From NCBI GenBank assembly GCA_900016675.1, contig LN483072.1:434001-498000 (forward strand): a stretch of 64,000 bases of DNA. The letters are read 5' to 3'. The translations under genes were made by a program, and so were the position numbers. Position 1 is the first letter of the stretch, and every line of letters starts with the position of its first letter. The stretch comes from Arthrobacter saudimassiliensis. GTDB taxonomy: Bacteria > Actinomycetota > Actinomycetes > Actinomycetales > Micrococcaceae. Under the pieces are notes generated by a model that saw nothing but the letters and a program-made list of their open reading frames with translations, was not told the DNA's origin and searched no databases. Below, piece after piece: positions 16,473-25,143 of the stretch.

Positions 16473-18181
16473 TACTTTCCCTTCTGGAGGCGGGTACGCG
16501 CGGTGCGACGGGCACCCACGGCGGCGGTCGCGGAGAGGCCCGCGACGCCGACAATCGTGATCAGCAGCGCCAGGGCGGACGCCGAGTTGTAGTCTCCGGC
16601 CTGCTGGAGGTTGAAGATGACCACACCCAGGGTCTGGGATCCAGGCGCGACCAGGAGGATCGAGATGGTCAGTTCGCGCACCGCGGTCAGCGCGACGACG
16701 ACGGCGCCGCTCACCGCCGCGGGCACGCTCAGCCGCAGCGCCACGTCCCGCAGGGTCCGCAGCGGGCCGGCGCCGGAGATCCGTGCCGCCTCGTCCAGGG
16801 ACACCGGCACGGATTCCAGCGGTGCACGCACCGATTGGACCGCCAGGGCCAGGAACGCCATCACGTACGCACCGAGGATCACCCAGGGCGTGTTGAAGAT
16901 CCCCAACGTGGGGGCGACCAGCAGCCAGGCGACGGCCAGGACGAGCCCGGGCAGGGCCTGCGGCAGCATCGCAGTGACGTCCAGGGCGGCGTTGGAACGA
17001 TGCCGGGTACGGGTCAGGAGCGCACCGACACACAGCCCCAGGACACCACAGGCTGCCGCTGCGCCGAGCGCGAGCATCACCGAGTTGGCGATCCCGGTGA
17101 GCGCTCCGCCGCTGGTCACGGCGCGGGTGATGTTCTCCAGTGTCAGGTTCTCCCAGGTCAGCGGAACACCGGGGGCGGGCAGCAGCGCCTGCTCGGTCAG
17201 TGCCAGCAGCGGCAGGACACAGACGACGGCGGCGGTCCACCACAGCAGCGCGGCCACACCCCAGCGGGCGGCGCCCAGCTGCAGCGGCAGCGAAGGCGCT
17301 CCGGAGCCTGCGAGTTCGCTGCCGCCGGGCAGCCGACGCTGCAGCAGCACGGCGGCCAGACCCAGGACAAGCAGCACGACGCCGATCGCGGCCACGGCCG
17401 GCAGCGGATTGGTCACGGTGCCGGAGGCGAGGTAGCGGTACACCAGCGTGGTCAGCGTGGTGTACCGCTCCGGCAGTCCGATGAGGGCGGGAATCCCGAA
17501 GTCGGAGAGGTTGGCCACCAGCGTGAGCACGAACGCCGCCACCACGGCGGGACGCACCAGGGGCAGGGTCACCTGGCAGAAGGTGCGCAGGCCGCCCGCT
17601 CCGCTGATCCGGGCGGCTTCCTCCAGGCTGCCCGGGACCCGGCGCAGCGCTGCGCTGATCACCAGGTAGGCCAGCGGATAGGAGTGAACGGCGAGCAGGA
17701 AGACCACTCCTGTGCCGCCGAAAATGTCGAGCACCGGGTCCGCGGAGCCGGTCAGCGCCATCAGGGTCCGGTTCACGGTCCCGTCCGGAGCGAGCAGCGC
17801 CATCCAGGACATCGCGCCGATGAACGGCGGGATGAGGAACGGCAGCAGGAAGATCCAGCGCAGCACGGTCCGCCCCGGCAGATCGGTGCGGTCGAGAACC
17901 ACGGCCAGCAGTGCACCGAAGGCGGTGGCCAGCACCGCTGATCCCGCCGCGGACGACAGCGAATTCCACGCTGCAGCCAGGACGTCGGGGTCCGTGAGCA
18001 CCCCGGCGTTGGACGGCTGGGCACCACGGAACGCAATGACGCCGAGCGGGAGGAGCACCAGCAGGGCCAGCACCGCCCAGACCGCCAGCCGAAGCCAATG
18101 CAGTCCGTCGCCCCGGGGCCCCCTGCCGGCGGCGCCGAAGCGCGCCGCCGGCAGGGACACGGCGTTACTTGAGAAGCTCAT
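16472..18181 (-). CDS. ABC transporter permease with two fused halves, FbpB type
   Basis: A 569-residue membrane protein with about twelve membrane segments in two repeats, as in FbpB/AfuB iron-type permeases. Each half has an EAA loop: EEAARISGAGGLRTF in the first and DEAARISGAGPLRTL in the second. These dock the ATPase encoded next. The ATG at 18181 would overlap the binding-protein stop by 17 nt. A GTG at 18160 just after that stop is the alternative, and neither has a clear ribosome site. The substrate is inferred from the operon, which contains three phosphatases, so a phosphorylated compound or phosphonate is more likely than iron. Confidence 0.9.
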   Translation of the reverse strand: MSFSSNAVSLPAARFGAAGRGPRGDGLHWLRLAVWAVLALLVLLPLGVIAFRGAQPSNAGVLTDPDVLAAAWNSLSSAAGSAVLATAFGALLAVVLDRTDLPGRTVLRWIFLLPFLIPPFIGAMSWMALLAPDGTVNRTLMALTGSADPVLDIFGGTGVVFLLAVHSYPLAYLVISAALRRVPGSLEEAARISGAGGLRTFCQVTLPLVRPAVVAAFVLTLVANLSDFGIPALIGLPERYTTLTTLVYRYLASGTVTNPLPAVAAIGVVLLVLGLAAVLLQRRLPGGSELAGSGAPSLPLQLGAARWGVAALLWWTAAVVCVLPLLALTEQALLPAPGVPLTWENLTLENITRAVTSGGALTGIANSVMLALGAAAACGVLGLCVGALLTRTRHRSNAALDVTAMLPQALPGLVLAVAWLLVAPTLGIFNTPWVILGAYVMAFLALAVQSVRAPLESVPVSLDEAARISGAGPLRTLRDVALRLSVPAAVSGAVVVALTAVRELTISILLVAPGSQTLGVVIFNLQQAGDYNSASALALLITIVGVAGLSATAAVGARRTARTRLQKGK

Positions 18182-19205
18182 TGAACTTCGCGACGGAACT
18201 GGCCTGCTTTTCGGCGATGGCAGCGAGGTCGGGATTCAGCAGTTCCAGACCGGCGAGGGCAGGGGCACCCGCGGGGACACCGGCGTCGTCGCGCACCGGA
18301 AGGTAGGACTGCGCCACCGCCAGTTCCTGGCCCTCCTTCGAGACCAGAAACTCCACGAACTCATGGGCGGCCTCCGGGTTCTTCGCATCGGTGAAGACGC
18401 CGGCGGGCTGGGAGACGTACGGCACCCCGTCGGTGGGGTAGGCAAGGCTGACGGGCGAGCCCTTATCCGCCAGTTCGCGGGCCACGTAGTCCACCACGAT
18501 GCCGATGCCCGAGGTTCCTGCCGCGACGGCCTGGCCCACCGGGCCGTTGCTTTCCAGCACGGTCGGGTCATTGTTGACCAGGTCCGTCAGCCAGGTCTCG
18601 CCCAGGGCCGGGGTTTCGAGCCAGACGGCGGTATTGAAGGCAGCCGCACCGGACACGTCAGGGTTCGGCATGGCGATCATGCCCTTGTACTGCTCGTCGA
18701 CCAGATCGGCCCAGGACTCGGGGGCGCTGTCCACCAGCGTGGTGTTGTAGGCGATGACCGTGGGAATGATGCGGGTGCCCACGTAGTAGCCCTCGGCGTC
18801 GACAACATAAGGGTTCAGTTCACCGGTGTTGTCGATGTCCAGGACCTGCAGGTCCCCCTCAGCGGCGTACGCCTCGAAGGTGGGGACATCGGCAGCGAGG
18901 ATCACGTCGGCCTGGATGCCTCCGGTCTCCTTCTCGGTGGCGATCCGGGTCTTCAGCTCCCCCGTGCCGGCGCGGAACACTTCCACGCTGACGTCCGGGT
19001 TAACTTCGTTGTAGGCGGCGACCAGCTCGTCGATCTTGGCCTGCGGCTCGGAGGTGTACACCGTGAGGCTGCCGCCGGCTCCTGCGGAGGTGCCGGAAGG
19101 TGAGGCGTCCGAAGCGCTGTCGGCGCCGTCGGCACCCCCGCCGCAGGCGGTCAGCAGAGCCACGGCGGCAAGGGCGAGGGCGGGGTACTTATAGCGGTGC
19201 AGCAA
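18165..19205 (-). CDS. ABC transporter substrate-binding lipoprotein
   Basis: A 346-residue extracellular binding protein of the Fe3+/2-aminoethylphosphonate class. It has a short lipoprotein signal (KYPALALAAVALLTACGGG, lipobox LTAC) followed by a Ser/Gly linker and SLTVYTSEPQAKIDELVAAY, the usual first strand and helix. The TTG at 19205 is preferred because AAGGAGA lies 5 nt upstream and the signal peptide follows at once; the frame upstream encodes nothing like a signal. The start overlaps the phosphoesterase stop by 17 nt. The iron-binding Tyr pair is not obvious, so the ligand is left open. Confidence 0.88.
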   Translation of the reverse strand: MLHRYKYPALALAAVALLTACGGGADGADSASDASPSGTSAGAGGSLTVYTSEPQAKIDELVAAYNEVNPDVSVEVFRAGTGELKTRIATEKETGGIQADVILAADVPTFEAYAAEGDLQVLDIDNTGELNPYVVDAEGYYVGTRIIPTVIAYNTTLVDSAPESWADLVDEQYKGMIAMPNPDVSGAAAFNTAVWLETPALGETWLTDLVNNDPTVLESNGPVGQAVAAGTSGIGIVVDYVARELADKGSPVSLAYPTDGVPYVSQPAGVFTDAKNPEAAHEFVEFLVSKEGQELAVAQSYLPVRDDAGVPAGAPALAGLELLNPDLAAIAEKQASSVAKFNELLK

Positions 19206-20145
19206 TGGATTCTCCTTGGGAAACCGGCAGCAACGGCTGCGGCCGGTGGACTTGGTCCGGCACCCGTTCGGGAACCGGAAGGGGATGGGTGGAAGGGAGG
19301 GTGGCCGTGGCGGCGAGGTTCCCGCCGTGCACAACGGGCTTCGTGAACACCGGGGCCCCGGAGGTCTGTAGCGGCACGGGGACGGCGCTGAAGCCGTCTA
19401 CCTCCAGCCGGATCACCGAGAACCAGCTGCGGTCCAGGCCCTGGACGGTCTCCGGCGCGGCGAAGAGATTCTGGGCGTAGGACACCGCCGGGCCGGCCCA
19501 GACCGGCACCCCGCCCAGTCGTCCCGAGAGCACGTGGTGGTAGTGCCCGCACAGGATGGCCCGGACGTCCGTGCCGGCCACCACCCCTGCGAGTTCCGCT
19601 GGCCGGGCGAGGCCCCGCCCGGCCAGCTGCGGGAGCAGCGAACTGACGGGAGGATGGTGCAGGGCCAGCAGCGTGCCGTCCGGGGCGGGCCGTCGGAGGA
19701 CGGAACGGAGCCAATCCAGCTGCCCTTCGGTGAGCCGGCCCGCGGGGCGTCCGGGGTCGTCCGAATCCAGCGTGATCACGCGCAGCCCGCCGACGATGTG
19801 CACGTCGTTGCCGGGGCCGGGGCCGGTGGCGGTCCGCGATCCCGTGAAGGCTTTCGCCTCCCATGCCGGAGCGCCGGGGACGTCATGGTTGCCGGGCAGC
19901 ACGATGACCGGACAGGCCAGCGTCCGGGCTGCCCGGGCGAAGAGCCGGGCGGCGTCCGCGTAGATGTCCGTGCCGGAATCGGCGATGTCACCGGTGACCA
20001 CGACGGCGTCGGGCCGGTAGCGGGCTGCGGCCTCCAGAGCCTGCGCTGTGCGTACCCAGGTGTCCAGGGACCCGAAGAGCAGTTCACCGGGCGGGCGCAG
20101 ATGGGTGTCCGTGAGGTGGATCAGGGTGTACCCGCGTGCGTTCAT
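19189..20145 (-). CDS. Metallophosphoesterase (CpdA/Icc-like)
   Basis: A 318-residue calcineurin-type phosphoesterase. The five metal-binding blocks are visible: DTHL (LIHLTDTHLRP, residues about 8-18), GDIAD, GNHD (VLPGNHDVPG), a His in LLALHHPPV and GHYHH. The first block is DTH, as in cAMP phosphodiesterases and in glycerophosphodiesterases of the Icc class. It is cytoplasmic, with no signal peptide. The ATG overlaps the upstream stop (ATGA). Acting beside an ABC importer, it could cleave an imported phosphodiester. Confidence 0.9.
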   Translation of the reverse strand: MNARGYTLIHLTDTHLRPPGELLFGSLDTWVRTAQALEAAARYRPDAVVVTGDIADSGTDIYADAARLFARAARTLACPVIVLPGNHDVPGAPAWEAKAFTGSRTATGPGPGNDVHIVGGLRVITLDSDDPGRPAGRLTEGQLDWLRSVLRRPAPDGTLLALHHPPVSSLLPQLAGRGLARPAELAGVVAGTDVRAILCGHYHHVLSGRLGGVPVWAGPAVSYAQNLFAAPETVQGLDRSWFSVIRLEVDGFSAVPVPLQTSGAPVFTKPVVHGGNLAATATLPSTHPLPVPERVPDQVHRPQPLLPVSQGESIAAPL

Positions 20146-20921
20146 GCAGCGGGAGCCCCGGATCCACGCAGGGAGGTCCGGGCGTGGTCCAGCAGGTCCT
20201 GGCCCAACCCGTGCTTCCGCAGGTAGGCGGCGGCCCCCGTCTCGCCGCCGAAGGATTCCTCCGCCAGAACCGTCAGGACATGGTCCAGGACCGCGGGCGG
20301 GCTGGAGAGATGCAGCCGCACGGCAGCGGCCTTTTCCACCGGATCGGCGATGCGGGCGTCCAGACGCCGGAGCACAGCCTGGCGGAAGGACGCGGGGAGG
20401 GCTGCTTCCGTTCGGGAGTAGTCCTCCACAATGGCGCGGCGGGAGGCGCCGGCAGCGGCGAGCGTCAGCGCGATAACCAGCCCGGTGCGGTCTTTGCCGG
20501 CAGCGCAGTGCACCAGGACCCCGCCGTTAAGGCTCCGGATCGTCTCGCCGACGGCGTTGGTCACTGCCTGCGCGCAGTTCTGCAGCAGGTGCCGGTAGAC
20601 GGCCTCGATGGGTTCGGAGACCGGGATCTCTCCCCGGTAGAGAGGCAGGTTCACCACCCGGGTGCCGGCCGGAACAACGTCGGGAGCAGCCGCACGCTCC
20701 ACCGGTTCGCGCAGGTCAACCACCGTGGCGATCCGGGCCGCGGCGAGTTCCGCGAGATCGGCAGCTTTCAGCTCGTTCAGGGCCCCGGAGCGGAAAAGAA
20801 CTCCCCTGCGCAGTCCCGGAGTTCCGGTTTCAACTGCCGCATCACGGAAATTGAACAATCCGCTGACGGAAGGTGGAACGTGTGCAGAGGACGGCAAGCT
20901 GGAAGTCGACGTGGTATTCAA
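20142..20921 (-). CDS. Tyrosine-protein phosphatase-type enzyme
   Basis: A 259-residue phosphatase with the P-loop HCAAGKDRTG (nucleophile Cys, Arg for phosphate) near residues 137-146. It has the preceding VVDLREPVE and RGVLFRSG blocks typical of actinobacterial enzymes related to Mycobacterium PtpB. The TTG start at 20921 has GAGG upstream. It is the first gene of the six-gene operon, so a promoter is expected at about 20930-21040. It may act on phosphoproteins, phosphoinositides or the small phosphoester taken up by the transporter. Confidence 0.85.
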   Translation of the reverse strand: MNTTSTSSLPSSAHVPPSVSGLFNFRDAAVETGTPGLRRGVLFRSGALNELKAADLAELAAARIATVVDLREPVERAAAPDVVPAGTRVVNLPLYRGEIPVSEPIEAVYRHLLQNCAQAVTNAVGETIRSLNGGVLVHCAAGKDRTGLVIALTLAAAGASRRAIVEDYSRTEAALPASFRQAVLRRLDARIADPVEKAAAVRLHLSSPPAVLDHVLTVLAEESFGGETGAAAYLRKHGLGQDLLDHARTSLRGSGAPAA

Positions 20922-21018
20922 GGGAACCTCGGGTTAGTGCTCGGTGGGGGCCCTCCGAGTTAATGCAGCCGAGGTGAATCAGCGGTAAACATTTCCTTGC
21001 GCCCGGGCCAACCATTCG

Positions 21019-21029
21019 CAAACAGTTTG
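21019..21029. promoter_or_regulatory. Palindrome, candidate operator
   Basis: CAAACAGTTTG is a perfect 11-base palindrome around a central base. It lies between the ROK gene stop and the start of the phosphatase/transporter operon and could be an operator for that operon. The evidence is only position and symmetry. Confidence 0.3.
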
Positions 21030-21044
21030 ACCCGGCGGTTGCCT

Positions 21045-22241
21045 CTAAACCCCAGCCCCCGCGGCCAGCATCCGGTCCACACTCTCCACCGACAGCGCAT
21101 GGTGGATCGCCAGCATCGACGCCCCCAGCATCCCGGCGTCCAGCCCGGACGCGGACTGCACGATCCGCAGGTGCTGGGTGGCCAGCGGCATGGTCCGCGA
21201 GTACACCACCTCCCGCACGCCGGCGATGAAGTGCTCACCGGTCAGCGCCATCGACCCACCGATCACGATCACCGCCGGATTCATCATGCTCAGGCAGGCG
21301 GAGAGCACCTCGCCGACGTCGCGGCCGGCCTGCCGCACCGCGTGCACGGCCTGCTGGTCCCCGCTGTTCACCAGCGCTACTACGTCCCGGCCATCCCGGG
21401 CGTCCAGGCCCGCCTCCCGGAGCTTCGCCGCCACCGCGACGCCGGAGGCCAGCGCCTCCAGGCAGCCGTAGTTCCCGCACCTGCAGAGCTTGTCCTCCCC
21501 GCGCGGCACCCGGATGTGCCCGATGTCCCCGGCCACCCCGTCCGCGCCGCGCAGCAGCTCCCCGTTGCAGATGATCCCGGCGCCGATGCCGGTAGCCACC
21601 TTCACGAAGATCAGGTTTTCCACGTCCGGCCACGCCGCCTCGCGCTCCCCCACCGACATCACGTTCACGTCGTTGTCCACCAGCACCGGCGCACCCAGCT
21701 TCTCCCCCAGGTACCCGGGCACGTCGAAGCCGTGCCAGCCGGGCATGATCGGCGGATTGATCGGCCGGCCCGTGCTGTGCTCCACCGGCCCCGGCACCCC
21801 GACGCCGACCGCCAGCAGGTCCCGCGTCGAGCGGCCCGCCTGCTCCAGCAGCTCGGCCGCGAGCTCGGCCACGGTGTCCAGCACCGCCTCCGGGCCGTTG
21901 CTCACCGGCAGGTCCCGCAGCGCGTCGGCCAGGCAGCCGCCGCCCAGGTCGGTCAGGCCCACCCGCAGATGCGAGGCGCCGATGTCCACCCCGAGCACCA
22001 CCTGTGCCCCGGTGCTCATCGCGAACCGCGACGACGGGCGGCCGCCGGTGGACACGGCGTCCTCCACCGGCGCCACCAGGCCCAGGCCCATCAGCGCGTC
22101 CAGGCGCAGCGCGATCGTGGACCGCGCCACCCCCATCAGGTCCGCCAGTTCACTGCGGGTACGCGGCTGCCCGTCCCGCAGCAGCTGGAACAGTTCGCTG
22201 GCGCCGGCGGAGGCAGGCGCCGTCTTCCTTATCTCGACCAC
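21045..22241 (-). CDS. ROK-family transcriptional repressor
   Basis: A 398-residue regulator. Residues 10-60 form a winged helix-turn-helix (RSELADLMGVARSTIALRLDAL). Residues 80-390 form the ROK sugar-binding fold with VVLGVDIGASHLRVGL (phosphate loop), the zinc-binding CRCGNYGCLEALAS near residue 255 and a GIGAGII loop. It is separated from a sugar ABC permease gene by 139 nt and transcribed in the same direction. It probably senses the sugar handled by the genes at 22381-28567 and represses them without ligand. Confidence 0.92.
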   Translation of the reverse strand: MVEIRKTAPASAGASELFQLLRDGQPRTRSELADLMGVARSTIALRLDALMGLGLVAPVEDAVSTGGRPSSRFAMSTGAQVVLGVDIGASHLRVGLTDLGGGCLADALRDLPVSNGPEAVLDTVAELAAELLEQAGRSTRDLLAVGVGVPGPVEHSTGRPINPPIMPGWHGFDVPGYLGEKLGAPVLVDNDVNVMSVGEREAAWPDVENLIFVKVATGIGAGIICNGELLRGADGVAGDIGHIRVPRGEDKLCRCGNYGCLEALASGVAVAAKLREAGLDARDGRDVVALVNSGDQQAVHAVRQAGRDVGEVLSACLSMMNPAVIVIGGSMALTGEHFIAGVREVVYSRTMPLATQHLRIVQSASGLDAGMLGASMLAIHHALSVESVDRMLAAGAGV

Positions 22242-22380
22242 TGGGCAATTGAAGCACAGGAATCGGCGTTACTTCGCAGGTCAGCGGCCGATTGGCCCGC
22301 TCCGGCCGCGATCCCGGCCCGGCCCCCGGACGCCGCCCCGCCACGCATATCCGCCCCCATCCCGACGCCGCCCCGGCGCC

Positions 22381-23439
22381 TCACAGCGCGCCCTTGCGCC
22401 GGCCGGTGCCGCGCACCGCGAACCGCTGCTGCAGCAGCACCGCGACCACGATGATCGCGCCCTTGGCCACCTGCTGCACCGAGGTGTCCAGGTTGTTCTG
22501 CGTGAACACGTTGGTGAGGATGCTGAACAGCAGCACGCCCAGCACGGTACCCACGATGGTGCCGCGCCCGCCGATCAGCAGGGTGCCGCCGACGACGACG
22601 GCGGCGATCGCGTCCAGCTCGAACAGCAGCCCGTGGGTGGAGGTGCCGGCGGTGGTGCGGCCCATCATCATCACCCCGGCGATCCCGACGGTGATGCCGG
22701 AGAGGATGTACAGCCAGACGATGTGCCGCTTGACCTTGATGCCGGCCAGCCGGGCCGCCTCCAGGTTCCCGCCGATCGCCACCGTCCGCCGGCCGAAGGT
22801 GGTGCGGTTGAGCAGGAACCAGCCGGCCGCGGCCACCAGCGCGAAGATCCAGATCAGCAGCGGCACGCCCAGGAAGTTCGAGCGCATCACCGACAAAAAG
22901 TCCCGCTCGATGACGATCTGCGTGCGCCGTCCGGAGATCAGCTCCGCGGCGCCGCGGGCGGCCACCAGCATGGCCAGGGTGGCGATGAACGCCACCACGT
23001 TGCCGTAGGCGATGATCACCCCGTTGATCAGCCCGGCGAAGATCCCGACGGCGAGCGCCACCGCCACCATCAGCAGCCAGCTGGTCTCCCCGGCGGTCCG
23101 CTGCACGGCGGTCAGCGACGCGACCACGGTGGTCAGGCCCATCACCGAACCGACGGACAGGTCGATCCCGCCGGCGGTGATCACGAAGGTCATGCCCACG
23201 CAGATCACCCCGATGATCGAGGCGTAGCGCAGGATGGTCAGCGCGTTCTCCACGTTCAGGAACCGGTCCCCGCTGGTCACCGCGCCCACCACGCACAGCA
23301 CCAGCAGGGCGATCACCAGCCCGAGGTTGCGCCCGGCGGAGCCGCTGAGCACGCTGCGCAGCGGGTTCGGGCGGGCGGGCACGGCCGCGTCGCCGCCGGC
23401 CGGGGGCGGCTGGACCGCCGTCGTCTTGGACTCACTCAC
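22381..23439 (-). CDS. Sugar ABC transporter permease (RbsC-like)
   Basis: A 352-residue membrane protein of the ribose/multiple-sugar class with about nine to ten membrane segments. It has the family stretch GMTFVITAGGIDLSVGSVMG and the C-terminal GRGTIVGTVLG segment. The ATG overlaps the stop of the ATPase gene (ATGA). It forms the channel for the sugar bound by the lipoprotein at 25144-26190. Confidence 0.93.
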   Translation of the reverse strand: MSESKTTAVQPPPAGGDAAVPARPNPLRSVLSGSAGRNLGLVIALLVLCVVGAVTSGDRFLNVENALTILRYASIIGVICVGMTFVITAGGIDLSVGSVMGLTTVVASLTAVQRTAGETSWLLMVAVALAVGIFAGLINGVIIAYGNVVAFIATLAMLVAARGAAELISGRRTQIVIERDFLSVMRSNFLGVPLLIWIFALVAAAGWFLLNRTTFGRRTVAIGGNLEAARLAGIKVKRHIVWLYILSGITVGIAGVMMMGRTTAGTSTHGLLFELDAIAAVVVGGTLLIGGRGTIVGTVLGVLLFSILTNVFTQNNLDTSVQQVAKGAIIVVAVLLQQRFAVRGTGRRKGAL

Positions 23440-24980
23440 TGCGCGTTTCCTTTCAGCACCAGGTCAAGCACGGTGTGCTCATCCATGTCGGTTGCGTTGC
23501 CGGTGGCGAGCACCCGGCCGGCGTCGAGCACCAGCACCCGGTCCGCCAGCCCGAGCACCTCCTCCAGTTCGCTGGAGACCACCACCACGGCCACGCCGTT
23601 GGCGGCCAGCGCCCGGATCAGTCCGTAGATCTCGGTCTTGGCGCCGACGTCGACGCCGCGGGTCGGCTCATCGAGCAGCAGCACCCGGGTGCCGTGGATC
23701 AGCCAGCGGGCCAGCAGCACCTTCTGCTGATTGCCGCCGGAGAGGGTGCGGGCGGGCCGCTCCGGATCCGCGGGATGCAGCTGCACGGCCGCCGCCTGGG
23801 TCCGGGTGGCCTCCTTTTCGCGGCGTTCGTTGAGCAGGCCGCGGCGGGCGAAGCGTTCGAAGGTGGACAGCGTGGCGTTGCGGTAGATCGGCTCCTCCAG
23901 CAGCAGGCCCTGGCTCTTGCGTTCCTCCGGGGACAGGCCCAGCCCGACGTCGATCGCCGCGGGCACCGAGCCCGGGCGCAGTGTCTTGCCGAGCACCTTC
24001 ACCGTGCCGGCGGTGGAGCGGCGCGCCCCGTAGATGGTCTCCAGGATCTCCGAGCGCCCGGAGCCCACCAGCCCGGCCAGCCCGAAGATCTCCCCCGGCC
24101 GCACCGAGAAGCTCACGTCCCGGAAGACCCCGGCCAGCGCCAGGCCCTCGACCTCCAGCGCCGGCTCCGCGTCCGCGTCCACCGGCGCGCGGGGCGGAAA
24201 CACGTTGACCGCGTCGCGGCCGGTCATCAGCCGGACCAGGTCCGCCCGGGTGGTGGCCGCGACCGGCAGCGAGGAGGCGGTGCTGTAGCCGTCCTTGATC
24301 ACCGAGATGCGGCTGCCGATCTGCCGGATCTCCTCCAGCCGGTGCGAGATGTACACGATCGCGATGCCCTGGGCGGTGAGCTCGCGGATCACCCGGAACA
24401 GGTTCTCCACCTCCCCGGTGTCCAGGATGGCGCTCGGCTCGTCCATGATGATCAGCTTCGCGTTGCGGGACAGCGCCCGGGCCATGGACACGATCTGCTT
24501 GCCGGCCGCGGACAGCGAGCCGACCTCCGTGGCCGGGGACAGGTCCGTGTGGCCCAGCCGGGCCAGCAGCTCCCGGGCCCGACGGCGGGTGTCGCGCACC
24601 CGCAGCACCCCCGCCCGGGCGTCCTCATGGCCGAGGAAGATGTTCTCCGCCACGGTCAGCCCGTCCACCACGTCCAGCTCCTGGTACATGGTGGCGATGC
24701 CCAGCTCCAGCGCCGCCGTCGGGCGCGGCAGCTGCACCGGCTCGCCCTGCCAGCGGATCTCGCCGCCGTCGGGCTGGTGCACCCCGGAGAGGGCCTTGAT
24801 CAGCGTGGACTTGCCGGCCCCGTTCTGCCCGAGCACGCAGTGCACCTCCCCGGGCAGCACCTGCAGGTCCACCCCGCGCAGGGCGGGCACCCCGGCGAAG
24901 CTCTTGGTCAGGTTCCGGACTTCCAGCAGCGGTTCCGGCCGGGCTGCGGCGGCCGCCGGGGCCTCGTGGGATGCGGTCAT
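23436..24980 (-). CDS. Sugar ABC transporter ATPase, two-domain (RbsA-like)
   Basis: A 514-residue protein with two ABC domains. The first is canonical: Walker [17 protein letters not shown] and Walker B LIIMDEPSA, with the signature degenerate. The second has the usual degenerate loop GLVGSGRSEIL with signature [14 protein letters not shown] and LLLDEPTRGVDVGAK. The ATG at 24980 is preferred; an ATG at 24992 and a GTG at 24998 are alternatives, and none has a good ribosome site. It is divergent from the binding-protein gene, so the transporter is split across two transcripts around a shared control region. Confidence 0.92.
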   Translation of the reverse strand: MTASHEAPAAAAARPEPLLEVRNLTKSFAGVPALRGVDLQVLPGEVHCVLGQNGAGKSTLIKALSGVHQPDGGEIRWQGEPVQLPRPTAALELGIATMYQELDVVDGLTVAENIFLGHEDARAGVLRVRDTRRRARELLARLGHTDLSPATEVGSLSAAGKQIVSMARALSRNAKLIIMDEPSAILDTGEVENLFRVIRELTAQGIAIVYISHRLEEIRQIGSRISVIKDGYSTASSLPVAATTRADLVRLMTGRDAVNVFPPRAPVDADAEPALEVEGLALAGVFRDVSFSVRPGEIFGLAGLVGSGRSEILETIYGARRSTAGTVKVLGKTLRPGSVPAAIDVGLGLSPEERKSQGLLLEEPIYRNATLSTFERFARRGLLNERREKEATRTQAAAVQLHPADPERPARTLSGGNQQKVLLARWLIHGTRVLLLDEPTRGVDVGAKTEIYGLIRALAANGVAVVVVSSELEEVLGLADRVLVLDAGRVLATGNATDMDEHTVLDLVLKGNAQ

Positions 24981-25022
24981 GCGACGGAGCATACACACTT
25001 ATGTCGATTGTCAGTAGTATGT

Positions 25023-25038
25023 TGGCGCTTTATCGCCA
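25023..25038. promoter_or_regulatory. Inverted repeat in divergent control region
   Basis: TGGCG and CGCCA are separated by 6 nt (CTTTAT). The repeat lies between the divergent ATPase and binding-protein genes and is a candidate site for the ROK regulator. Confidence 0.35.
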
Positions 25039-25051
25039 GACTTCTGTTACT

Positions 25052-25065
25052 GTGACGCCTGTCAC
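25052..25065. promoter_or_regulatory. GTGAC-N4-GTCAC palindrome, candidate operator
   Basis: GTGACGCCTGTCAC is a perfect inverted repeat with a 4-nt spacer, 79 nt before the binding-protein start. The half site TGTGAC resembles CRP-family sites, but a ROK or other regulator could equally bind it. Confidence 0.4.
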
Positions 25066-25143
25066 GATGAGGTGCGGGGCGGAACCCAGGTTCCTGCGGG
25101 CCTCAGCGGGCACCGCAGCGCCCCATCAACAGAGGAGAAAGCC

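Noticed and set aside
16463-17941. Long plus-strand frame of 492 codons opposite the permease
   Set aside because: Gln/Arg/Gly/His-rich composition typical of antisense frames in high-GC genes.
15346-18098. Very long minus-strand open frame that extends the transporter ATPase upstream
   Set aside because: The upstream part is an out-of-frame Arg/Gly-rich shadow of the permease gene; the ATPase starts at 16472.
18165-19205. Simple iron(III)-binding protein assignment
   Set aside because: The family is broad, the iron-binding Tyr pair is not evident, and the operon is rich in phosphatases.
21490-23628. Long plus-strand frame of 712 codons opposite the ROK and permease genes
   Set aside because: Low-complexity shadow of two well-supported genes.
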